A stretch of DNA of 64,000 nt, taken from the NCBI RefSeq assembly GCF_030814655.1, contig NZ_JAUSVK010000001.1:6517001-6581000 (forward strand). The letters run 5' to 3'. The stretch is from Labrys monachus. Its GTDB lineage: Bacteria > Pseudomonadota > Alphaproteobacteria > Rhizobiales > Labraceae. The notes beneath the pieces were generated by a model. It saw nothing but the letters and a program-made list of their open reading frames with translations. It had not been told where the DNA came from and did not search any database. The position numbers and the translations under genes were made by a program. Shown here one piece after another: positions 36,630-44,529 of the stretch; the first letter of the stretch is position 1, and each line of letters starts with the position of its first letter.

Positions 36630-36658
36630 TTGACGCTCCATTTTCCCAGCCATATCGT
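36630..36658 (+). promoter_or_regulatory. Promoter of the ABC transporter/dioxygenase operon
   Basis: TTGACG (36630-36635) and TATCGT (36653-36658) are 17 bases apart, matching the sigma-70 pattern. The predicted start site, about 36665, falls inside operator copy 2, so the bound regulator would block it. Confidence 0.5.
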
Positions 36659-36677
36659 TCTAGTCAATTAGTACATT
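36657..36677. promoter_or_regulatory. Operator copy 2 over the transport operon start
   Basis: GTTCTAGTCAATTAGTACATT repeats operator copy 1 at 17 of 21 positions, in the same orientation. It overlaps the -10 box and predicted transcription start, the position expected for a repressor site. Confidence 0.55.
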
Positions 36678-36735
36678 AAGCATAAAAACGCAGGCTTTGA
36701 ACGTCTTCGAAGCGACACCGCCAGGGGTATGGGGA

Positions 36736-38295
36736 ATGTTGAAAACAACACGCAGGCAGACTTTAGCAGGTCTGGCAGGCTTGGGCGCAAGTGCCTTCCT
36801 GCCTCTGGGTTGGGCGTCGCGGGCCATCGCTGCGCCGGTGAAGGGTGGCTCCGTGAAGTTCGGCGTGGCCGGCGGCGCAACCTCGGATACGCTGGATCCA
36901 CGCGGATCGCCGGATACGCATGTCGCCCTCGCTTGGTGGGCGCTGCGCAATTCGCTGACGGAAGTGATGCCCGATGGGTCGCTGGTCGGCGAGTTGGCGG
37001 CGTCCTGGGCGCCTTCCGACGAGGCCAAGACGTGGACGTTCCAGATCCGGAACGGCGTGACGTTTCACGACGGCAAGCCGCTCACGGCCGAGGATGTGGT
37101 TGCCTCGATCAACTTCCACCGCGGCGACAAGAGCGTCTCGGCCGGCAAGACGCTGGTCGAGCCCATCGCCGACATCAAGGCGACAGGGCCGCTGACGGTC
37201 GTCGTCGAACTGTCGAAGAGCAACGCCGATTTCCCCTTCCTGATGAGCGACTATCACATGCTGATCCTCCCCGTCGTCGACGGCAAGGTCGATTGGCAAT
37301 CGGGGAACGGCACGGGCGGCTACGTCCTCGAAAGCTTCGAGCCGGGCGTGTCGATCAAGCTCAAGCGCAACCCCAACTATTTCAAGGGCGACAGCCGCGC
37401 CCATTTCGACCAAGTCGAGCTGATCAACATTCCCGACGCGGCCGCGCGGCAGACGGCGCTGATGTCCGGCGAGGTCGATGCGATCGGCCGCGTCGACGTC
37501 AAGACCGTGCTGCGCCTCGGCGGCGTTCCGGGCATCCGCATCGTCGAGACCACCGGGCCCCAATATTCGACCATCCTGATGGACACCACCTCGTCCCTCT
37601 TCCGGGACAAGGATGTCCGCCTGGCGTTCAAATATGCCGTCGACCGCGAGGAAATGCTGAAGCGGGTGCTGCTCGGGCACGGCACCATCGGCAACGACCA
37701 GCCGATCGGGCCGACCTACCCTTATTTCGACAAGGGCCTCGCCCAGCGCAGCTACGATCCCGACAAGGCCAAGTTCCTGCTGAAGAAGGCGGGGGCGGAA
37801 GGCATCACGGTCGACCTCGAAACCGCAGAAGTCGCCTGGCCGGCGGGGGCCATCGACGCCGCCGTGCTCTATGCAGAACAGGCGAAGGCGGCCGGTATCC
37901 GGATCAACGTCGTCAAGCGTCCCAATGACGGCTTCTGGTCCAACACCTGGTCGAAGGTGCCCTTCACCATGGGCTATGTCGGCGGCCGGCCGACCGAAGA
38001 CTGGATCTTCACGGCCTTCTACGCGGCCAAGGCCGAGAACAACGACACGCATTGGGACAATCCTCATTTCGAGGATCTGCTCGTGAAGGGGCGGCTGACC
38101 GTGGATCCCGCCGAGCGGCGTGCGGTCTACGCGGAAATGCAGCACCTCCTCAACGAGGATGGCGGCCTCATCGCCCCCCTGTTCGCCAACCACATCGTCG
38201 GTCTGGGATCGAAGGTCACGACCCCCGAAAAGCTGAGCGGCAACTGGGAAATGGACAATTGGCGGGCTGTCGAGCGCTGGTCGCTGTCCGCCTGA
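36736..38295 (+). CDS. ABC transporter substrate-binding protein, peptide/opine type
   Basis: The protein has 519 residues. The N terminus is a twin-arginine signal (TTRRQTLAGLAG, cut near AIAAP). The rest is family 5 binding protein (DppA/OppA cluster): LVGELAASWAPSDEAKTWTF, FQIRNGVTFHDGKPLTAEDV and DKDVRLAFKYAVDREEML. Family members bind peptides, opines, nickel or sugars. The genes that follow, a dioxygenase, two permeases and a fused ATPase, form one operon. The ligand cannot be read from sequence. Confidence 0.9.
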   Translation: MLKTTRRQTLAGLAGLGASAFLPLGWASRAIAAPVKGGSVKFGVAGGATSDTLDPRGSPDTHVALAWWALRNSLTEVMPDGSLVGELAASWAPSDEAKTWTFQIRNGVTFHDGKPLTAEDVVASINFHRGDKSVSAGKTLVEPIADIKATGPLTVVVELSKSNADFPFLMSDYHMLILPVVDGKVDWQSGNGTGGYVLESFEPGVSIKLKRNPNYFKGDSRAHFDQVELINIPDAAARQTALMSGEVDAIGRVDVKTVLRLGGVPGIRIVETTGPQYSTILMDTTSSLFRDKDVRLAFKYAVDREEMLKRVLLGHGTIGNDQPIGPTYPYFDKGLAQRSYDPDKAKFLLKKAGAEGITVDLETAEVAWPAGAIDAAVLYAEQAKAAGIRINVVKRPNDGFWSNTWSKVPFTMGYVGGRPTEDWIFTAFYAAKAENNDTHWDNPHFEDLLVKGRLTVDPAERRAVYAEMQHLLNEDGGLIAPLFANHIVGLGSKVTTPEKLSGNWEMDNWRAVERWSLSA

Positions 38296-38321
38296 CTGCA
38301 GAATTTCGACAAAGGAATCGT

Positions 38322-39230
38322 ATGATGTTCGAGGCCGTCAACAAGGGGCAGCGGATTCCGGACCACCTGATCCGGGAACTGCCGGATCGCGCACCGCTGC
38401 TGGCCGACCTTCCCCGCCTGCGCGAGGTCCTCGCGGAGGAAGGCTACGTCCTCCTGCGCAACGTCCTGCCCGTGGCGGACGTGATGGCGGCGCGGCAGGA
38501 GGTCGCCGATCGGCTCGCTTCGGTCGGCGAACTGCGGGAGCCGGCGATCGACGGCATCGTGACCGGTGTCAGCCAGCGCGACAAGGTCCACCCCGACCTC
38601 GGTGCCTTCTGGAAGACGGCCAGCGAGGGCGAGAAGCTTCGCAGCGTCACGCATGGCGCCCGCATGCGCGAGATCCTCGGCGCCATCCACGGCGCGCCGG
38701 CGGTCGGCCACGACCTCGTCTATCTGCGCGTCGCGGCGCCCGGCAGGGCCCTCGACATGCATTACGACTATCCCTTCTTCGCCAAGGGCACGCCCGATCT
38801 CTACACCGTCTGGACACCGCTCGGCGACGTGCCGGTCACGGATGGACCTCTCTTCATCATCGACAAGTCGAACACCTATCGCGACCTGATCGACGACGTG
38901 GTCGCCGCGGGCGAGACGGCGTCCGTGGCGCGCAAGCTCGCCTATAACCGGCCGGCCTATGAATTCGCCGAGGAGCGTCACACGTCGATCATGTGCGCGG
39001 ATCTCCATGCCGGCGACATCATCGTCTTCAGCCTCTTCACCGCCCATGGGTCGCTCGACAATTGCTCGCCGATCAACCGTGCCCGCATGTCGTGCGACGT
39101 CCGCTACCAGCGGGCGGACATGCCGCGCGATCCCCGCTATTTCGGTGAGAATCCCGTCGGCTACAATGGCAAGGGATATGCGGACCTCAACGGCTCCAAG
39201 CCGCTGACCGCCAGCTGGATCACGAATTAG
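38322..39230 (+). CDS. Phytanoyl-CoA dioxygenase (PhyH) family protein
   Basis: The protein has 302 residues. It is an Fe(II)/2-oxoglutarate dioxygenase of the PhyH family: His147-Tyr-Asp149 (MHYDYPFF) and His242 (FTAHGSLDN) form the metal triad, and the arginine in RARMSCDVRYQ should hold 2-oxoglutarate. It hydroxylates a small molecule in the cytosol. AAAGGAAT precedes the ATGATG start. Its place between the binding protein and the permeases argues that it acts on the imported compound; phosphonates, betaine-like or amino-acid derivatives are family precedents. Confidence 0.85.
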   Translation: MMFEAVNKGQRIPDHLIRELPDRAPLLADLPRLREVLAEEGYVLLRNVLPVADVMAARQEVADRLASVGELREPAIDGIVTGVSQRDKVHPDLGAFWKTASEGEKLRSVTHGARMREILGAIHGAPAVGHDLVYLRVAAPGRALDMHYDYPFFAKGTPDLYTVWTPLGDVPVTDGPLFIIDKSNTYRDLIDDVVAAGETASVARKLAYNRPAYEFAEERHTSIMCADLHAGDIIVFSLFTAHGSLDNCSPINRARMSCDVRYQRADMPRDPRYFGENPVGYNGKGYADLNGSKPLTASWITN

Positions 39231-39254
39231 CCGTTCCGGAACCGGGAGAGACAG

Positions 39255-40232
39255 GTGCGATTCGACCGCGATCGTTCACGGCAATTGGCGGGCATGATCG
39301 CCAGGCGCCTCGCCGTCGGCCTGTTCGTCCTCGCCGCGGTGTCGTGCCTGATCTTCCTCGCGGTCTCACTTCTTCCGGGCGACTTCGCCACCGAGGTGCT
39401 CGGCAGGGATGCGACGAAGGAGACCATATCCGCGCTCCGGCTGGAAATGGGGCTGGACCGGCCCCTTCCCGTCCGCTTCCTCGCCTGGATAGGCGGCATC
39501 CTGCATGGCGACCTCGGCCGCTCCCTGGCGAGCCATCGCCAGATTTCCGAAATGATCGGACCGAGGCTGTACAACACCTTCTTCCTGGCGGGCTTCGCCG
39601 CCGCCATCGCCGTTCCGCTTGCGGTGGTCCTCGGCCTCGTATCGGTCCTGTTTCGCGACAGCTGGATCGACCGGGCGCTGAATCTGGCAACGCTTTCCAC
39701 GATCTCCTTCCCCGAATTCTTCATCGCCTATGTGCTGATCGTCGTCTTCGCGGTCAAGCTGCACTGGCTGCCCAGCCTCTCCCACGTTTCCTGGGGCGAT
39801 CCCTTGCCCGAAAGGCTGCTGAAGACGCTGATGCCGGCGCTCGTGCTGGCTCTGGCCGTCCTCGGCCACATGATGCGGATGACCCGCGCCGCCGTCGCCG
39901 CCCTCATGGATCAACCCTATATCGAGATGGCCGTTCTCAAGGGCGCCTCGCGCTGGCAGGTCATCACCCGTCACGCTTTGGTCAATGCGTGGCCTCCGGT
40001 GATGACCGTCATCCTGTTCAATCTCGCCTATCTCGTGGTGGGCGTGGTCGTGGTGGAGATGATCTTCGTCTATCCGGGCCTCGGCCAGTTGATGGTCGAC
40101 GCCGTCGTCGTCCGCGACGTGCCGGTCATCCAGGCCTGCAGCCTGGTCTTCGCCGCGAGCTATATCCTGCTCAACCTCCTGGCGGACCTTTTCGCGATGA
40201 TCACCAATCCGCGTCTCCTGAGGCTGCGATGA
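39255..40232 (+). CDS. ABC transporter permease, DppB type
   Basis: The protein has 325 residues with six membrane segments; GTG start after GGGAGAGA. Family marks are the N-terminal RRLAVGLFVLAAVSCLIFLA, the LGRDATKETI-ALRLEMGLDRP loop typical of dipeptide permease B, and the ATPase-contact loop EMAVLKGASRWQVITRHALV. It pairs with the next gene, which overlaps it by four bases (ATGA). Confidence 0.92.
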   Translation: MRFDRDRSRQLAGMIARRLAVGLFVLAAVSCLIFLAVSLLPGDFATEVLGRDATKETISALRLEMGLDRPLPVRFLAWIGGILHGDLGRSLASHRQISEMIGPRLYNTFFLAGFAAAIAVPLAVVLGLVSVLFRDSWIDRALNLATLSTISFPEFFIAYVLIVVFAVKLHWLPSLSHVSWGDPLPERLLKTLMPALVLALAVLGHMMRMTRAAVAALMDQPYIEMAVLKGASRWQVITRHALVNAWPPVMTVILFNLAYLVVGVVVVEMIFVYPGLGQLMVDAVVVRDVPVIQACSLVFAASYILLNLLADLFAMITNPRLLRLR

Positions 40233-41098
40233 AACCGGGAGGCGCCCTGCCGTCGCGCGGCCGGCGGCCGTCCGTGCCGGACTGGCTCGCAACGATGGAC
40301 TGGAGTGCGCGCCTGGGCGCCGTCGTCATGGTGGTCTACGCCGTCGTGACCCTGGCGGTTCCCCTGCTGGCGCCGCACGGCGAATCCGAAATCGTCGGCT
40401 CCGCCTTCGATCCGTGGAGCGCGGCGTTCCCCCTCGGAACGGATAATCTCGGCCGGGACATGCTCAGTCGCCTCCTGTTCGGCATCCGCAATACGATCGG
40501 CATCAGCATCGCTGCCAGTGCGCTGTCCTTCATGGCCGGCTGCTCGCTCGGGCTGCTCTCGGCGGCCGTCGGCGGCTGGTTCGACTTCGTCCTGTGCCGC
40601 GTCGTCGACGTGATGATGTCGGTGCCGCAGCTCATCTTCTCGCTGCTGCTGCTGACGATCCTCGGCACCTCCATACCGGTGCTGATCCTGGTGATTGCGC
40701 TGATGGAAGCGACCCGGCTCTTCCGGCTGAGCCGTGCGCTCGGCATGGACGTCGCCGCGATGGACTATATGAACGTCGCCCGCATGCGGGGCGAAGGCAG
40801 CTTCTGGCTGGTGCGCCGGGAAATCCTGCCGAACGTCAGGAAGATCCTGATCGCGGAAGCCGGATTGCGGTTCTGCTTCGTCTTCCTGCTGATCAGCGCG
40901 CTTTCCTTCATGGGGCTCGGATTGCAGCCGCCTGCCGCCGATCTCGGCTCGATGGTGCGGGAGAATGCGGACCTGATCACCTATGGCGACATCACGCCCA
41001 TGCTGCCGGCCGCAGCGATCGGAGTGCTGACGATTGCCGTGAACTTCGTCTCCGACTGGTACATCCGCAAGACGGCTCGTCCCGATGCCAGCCGCTGA
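40229..41098 (+). CDS. ABC transporter permease, DppC type
   Basis: The protein has 289 residues. DppC marks are LGTDNLGRDMLSRLLFGIR in the first periplasmic loop and the ATPase-contact loop YMNVARMRGEGSFWLVRREI with LPNVRKILIAEAGLRF. GLGLQPPAADLGSMV near the C terminus is standard. Its last 14 bases overlap the start of the ATPase gene in another frame, so the operon is tightly coupled. Confidence 0.92.
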   Translation: MKPGGALPSRGRRPSVPDWLATMDWSARLGAVVMVVYAVVTLAVPLLAPHGESEIVGSAFDPWSAAFPLGTDNLGRDMLSRLLFGIRNTIGISIAASALSFMAGCSLGLLSAAVGGWFDFVLCRVVDVMMSVPQLIFSLLLLTILGTSIPVLILVIALMEATRLFRLSRALGMDVAAMDYMNVARMRGEGSFWLVRREILPNVRKILIAEAGLRFCFVFLLISALSFMGLGLQPPAADLGSMVRENADLITYGDITPMLPAAAIGVLTIAVNFVSDWYIRKTARPDASR

Positions 41099-42695
41099 CG
41101 CGCCGCTGCTCGACATACGCGATCTGCGGGTCGAAGCGCCGGACGGGCGCGGCTGGCGCGAGATCGTCAAGGGCGTATCGCTGACGCTGAAGCCGGGCGA
41201 GGTTCTCGGCCTGATCGGCGAATCCGGGGCGGGAAAATCGACCATCGGCCTTGCGGCCATGGCCTATGCGCGCGGCGGCTGCCGTATCAGCGGCGGCGAG
41301 GTCATCCTGAAGGGCGAGGACATCCTGCGCCTGCCGCCCCGGCGCCTCAGGCAATTGCGCGGCGGGCGCATCGCCTATGTCGCGCAGAGCGCCGCCGCCG
41401 CGTTCAATCCGGCGCGCCGCATCATCGACCAGTATGTCGAGGCCGTCCGGTTCCACCGGCGGACCGCATCGGCCGATGCGCGGCGCGAGGCGGTCGCGAT
41501 ATACCGGCGTCTGCGCCTGCCGTCGCCGGAGACGATCGGCGAGCGCTATCCTCACGAACTCTCGGGCGGCCAGCTGCAGCGGGCGATGGTCGCGATGGCG
41601 ATGGCCTGCCGGCCCGACATCATCGTCTTCGACGAGCCGACGACGGCGCTCGACGTGACGACCCAGATCGAGGTCCTCGTGGCGATCAAGGACGTCGTCG
41701 CCGAAGCCGGCGTCGCGGCCTTGTACATCAGCCACGACCTCTCCGTCGTCGCCCAGATGACCGACCGCGTCATGGTCCTGCGGCATGGGCGCACCATCGA
41801 GCACGGCCGGACCGCCGACCTCATCCGCGCACCGCGCGAGGACTATACCCGCCAACTCCTGGGCGCGCGGCCTTCGCGGCGGCCGTCGCCGTCGGTCGGC
41901 GCCGCTCTTCTCCAGATCGAATCGCTTTCGGCCCGCTATGGACGGGCAATGCCGGTCCTGAGCGAGGTCAGCCTGGCCGTGCCCAAGGGGGCGACGGTCG
42001 CCATCGTCGGCGAGTCCGGCTCCGGCAAGTCGACCCTGGGCAGGATCGTCAGCGGCCTGCTGGCGCCGGTATCGGGCCGCATCACCTTCGCCGGCGAGCC
42101 GCTTGCGCCCCTCGTCCGCCAGCGCCCGCAGAACCTTCTCTGGCGCATCCAGGCCATCCACCAGATCCCGGACGAGGCCCTCAATCCCGGCCACCGGATC
42201 CGGGAGACGATTGGACGCGTGCTCTCGCTGCGCCACGCCCTGCGCGGCCGCGCACTCGATCGGCGTATTTTCGAGCTCCTGGAGATGACCGAGCTCGATG
42301 CGGATCTCATCGATCGGCTGCCTTCGGAACTGTCCGGCGGACAGAAGCAGCGTGTCTGCATCGCAAGGGCGATCGCCGCAGATCCCGCCTTGATCATCTG
42401 CGACGAAGTGACTTCGGCGCTCGACCCGCTGGTCGCGAGAGGCATCATCGATCTTCTGGGACGCCTCCAGTCCGGGACGGGGACCTCCTGCATCTTCATC
42501 GCGCACGATCTGGCCACGGTCGCGCAGATCGCCGACGAGATCGTCGTTCTCAAGGCCGGCCGGGTCGTCGAAAGCGGCCCGGCCGCCGGCCTGCTCGCCG
42601 ATCCGCGGGAACTATACACGCAGGTCCTCCTCGGCTCGGTGCCGACGCTGGATCCAGGCTGGCTCGCCACGGTAAGGCGCAGCGACGTTTTATGA
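41085..42695 (+). CDS. ABC transporter ATP-binding protein, fused DppD-DppF type
   Basis: The protein has 536 residues and contains two complete ATPase domains. Domain 1 has Walker A GESGAGKSTIG (near 48), signature ELSGGQLQRAMVA and Walker B IIVFDEPTTALD. Domain 2 has GESGSGKSTLG, LSGGQKQRVCIARAI and LIICDEVTSALD; the E after D is kept. It energises peptide/opine-type uptake with the two permeases. It is the last gene of the operon; the following ~230 bp hold a toxin remnant. Confidence 0.93.
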   Translation: MPAADAPLLDIRDLRVEAPDGRGWREIVKGVSLTLKPGEVLGLIGESGAGKSTIGLAAMAYARGGCRISGGEVILKGEDILRLPPRRLRQLRGGRIAYVAQSAAAAFNPARRIIDQYVEAVRFHRRTASADARREAVAIYRRLRLPSPETIGERYPHELSGGQLQRAMVAMAMACRPDIIVFDEPTTALDVTTQIEVLVAIKDVVAEAGVAALYISHDLSVVAQMTDRVMVLRHGRTIEHGRTADLIRAPREDYTRQLLGARPSRRPSPSVGAALLQIESLSARYGRAMPVLSEVSLAVPKGATVAIVGESGSGKSTLGRIVSGLLAPVSGRITFAGEPLAPLVRQRPQNLLWRIQAIHQIPDEALNPGHRIRETIGRVLSLRHALRGRALDRRIFELLEMTELDADLIDRLPSELSGGQKQRVCIARAIAADPALIICDEVTSALDPLVARGIIDLLGRLQSGTGTSCIFIAHDLATVAQIADEIVVLKAGRVVESGPAAGLLADPRELYTQVLLGSVPTLDPGWLATVRRSDVL

Positions 42696-42725
42696 ATTCG
42701 CGGATCCTGGCCCGAGCGGCCATAG

Positions 42726-42929
42726 GCCTGGTCCAAGGCTCTGTTCGCCCATCCCGTCGGCGCGGCGGGCATCGCCTGCCATGCGCGTCACGACGACGAA
42801 GCCTTGTGCTACGCCCTGCACGAGCGCTGCGCCCCGGACCTGGCGGAGATCGAGCGGACCGCCGATCTCGACGCCGACTGGTTCTGGCGCCTGGCGGAGC
42901 GCTACGGGATCGGCCTTTCGCCGAGCTGA
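42726..42929 (+). pseudogene. C-terminal remnant of a RES-domain protein
   Basis: Reading from a stop at 42723, the frame gives 67 residues: AWSKALFAHPVGAAGIACHA, RHDDEALCYALHERCAP, ending WFWRLAERYGIGLSPS and a stop. This resembles the end of RES-domain toxins (WSRALY...P.GI.Y.SRHD....CVALFDR). No start codon or N-terminal half is present, and the tail overlaps the convergent exporter gene by 28 bases. I read it as a decayed Xre-RES toxin; the identification rests on a short match. Confidence 0.45.
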
Positions 42930-43852
42930 TCGGCCCGGCCGCTTCCGCCGGCGTCCAGGGCCGTTTCAGCCGGCTTCCTCGCCGCCAGGATCTGGTCGCG
43001 CGAGGCCAGCAGCGCACCGCCGACGATCAGCAGCACCGCCAGGCCGAGCGCCAGCGTCGGCGCGGCGAAGCCGACGGCGACGAGGATGAGGGTCGAGAGC
43101 ACGGGCGTGGCATAGGAGGCGACGCCGAGGAGGCGGATGTCGCCATGCTTGACGCCGCGGTCCCAGGCGTAGAAGGCCAGGCCCACCGGGCCGAGCCCCA
43201 GGCCGAGAATGGCGAGCCACTCGGTGCCGTCCGGCCATACCGTCTCCTCGAGCAGCAGGTGGCAGGCGAAGGCGAGGACGCAGGTGACGCCGCAGAAGCC
43301 GACCACCGCGTCGGTCGGCACCGCCTTGAACCGGCGCGAGAGCACCGAATAGCCGGACCAGATGAAGGCGCAGGCCAGGGCCAGCGCGTAGCCGGGCGCA
43401 TGCGCGGCGTCGAACCCCGCGGCGCCCTTTGCGAGCCCGAGCGCCAGCACGCCGGCAAAGCCGAGCGCCGCGCCGGCGACATGGTACCAGCGCAGCCTTT
43501 CGCCCGGCAGCATCGCCGAGAACAGCACGATGAGGAGCGGCCAGAGATAGGCGATCAGGCTGGCCTCGGCCGGCGGCGCCCGCTTCAGCGCCGCGAAATA
43601 GACCGCGTGATAGCCGAACAGGCCACCGACGCCGAGCGCCCACACCGCCGGGGGCTGGCGCAGGGCCGCCGCGGCGCCCGGGCGGAACGGCCAGGAGGCG
43701 GCGCCCATCGCGGTGGCGACGGCGAAGGTCAGGCCGAGCAGCTCGAAGGCGGGAATGCGGTAGGTGAGGGCGGTCGTCAGGGCGAGGACGGCCCAGAGCA
43801 GGATGGCGATCAATCCCGTGAGGGTGGCAAGCAGCTTGGACGACATCGGCAT
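42902..43852 (-). CDS. DMT-superfamily exporter, YddG-like
   Basis: The protein has 316 residues and ten predicted membrane segments in two EamA repeats. WAVLALTTALTYRIPAFELL at the start, AVYFAALKRAPPAEASLIAY and FIWSGYSVLSRRFKAVPTDA fit the YddG branch of drug/metabolite transporters, which exports aromatic amino acids. The substrate here is unproven. The C terminus (SGRADQLGERPIP) extends over the tail of the RES remnant. Confidence 0.85.
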   Translation of the reverse strand: MPMSSKLLATLTGLIAILLWAVLALTTALTYRIPAFELLGLTFAVATAMGAASWPFRPGAAAALRQPPAVWALGVGGLFGYHAVYFAALKRAPPAEASLIAYLWPLLIVLFSAMLPGERLRWYHVAGAALGFAGVLALGLAKGAAGFDAAHAPGYALALACAFIWSGYSVLSRRFKAVPTDAVVGFCGVTCVLAFACHLLLEETVWPDGTEWLAILGLGLGPVGLAFYAWDRGVKHGDIRLLGVASYATPVLSTLILVAVGFAAPTLALGLAVLLIVGGALLASRDQILAARKPAETALDAGGSGRADQLGERPIP

Positions 43853-43910
43853 CTCGCGGAACCAGGCCGCACGCTATGCCGCAAACCGCGCCCGGACGCC
43901 ATAGGAGAGA

Positions 43911-44336
43911 TCAGGCCGGCTGCGGCCGGGCCTGGTGGCGGGGCGTGCGGACCTCGCCCTGCTGGGTGCCGACCGCCATGTCGAAGCTGTCGGCGATGCG
44001 GCGGGCGCGGTCGATGAACAGCAGGGCCGCCTGCCGCCCGAGCACGTCGAGCGCGGTGCGCTCGAAAAGATCGAGCCAGCGGTCGAAATGCCGCCCCTGC
44101 AGCGGCATCGACAGATGCGGGCGCAGAGGCCGGCCGTCATAGCGGCCGGTGCGCAGGACGATCGACGACCAGAACGCGCACAGCTTGGCGAGATGGTCGT
44201 CCCAGTCGCCGACCCTGGCATCGAAGAGGGGGCCGATCAGGTCGTCCGCCCGCACCCGGGCGTAGAAGGTGTGCACGAGCGTGGCGATCATCGCCTCGGT
44301 GACGGCCGGCTCGTCCGGGCTCGGGATGGCATCCAT
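43911..44336 (-). CDS. Group III truncated haemoglobin
   Basis: The protein has 141 residues from the ATG at 44336; an upstream in-frame codon would add a basic tail with no globin match. The 2-on-2 globin pattern of group III is present: FYARVRADDLIGPLFDARVG, DDHLAKLCAFWSSIVLRTGR and PLQGRHFDRWLDLF, where the histidine is the proximal haem ligand. These proteins bind oxygen or nitric oxide; roles are poorly known. It is divergent from the TPR-caspase gene. Confidence 0.88.
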   Translation of the reverse strand: MDAIPSPDEPAVTEAMIATLVHTFYARVRADDLIGPLFDARVGDWDDHLAKLCAFWSSIVLRTGRYDGRPLRPHLSMPLQGRHFDRWLDLFERTALDVLGRQAALLFIDRARRIADSFDMAVGTQQGEVRTPRHQARPQPA

Positions 44337-44529
44337 CGTGACCGCTTCAAATTTTGGAGCCGTCCACGCGGCCGATATGGTAAATAGGGAGCGGGATCCC
44401 GGCCGGCAAGGCCGGACCCGGATCGCCACCGCTTCGGGGCCTGCCGAGGCATGTATCCGGCCGCACATCGGCCCTGTCTGGAAATGCTATGATTTCTCAT
44501 CGGTAAACCTGCAGCGCTGGAGCCCGGAA

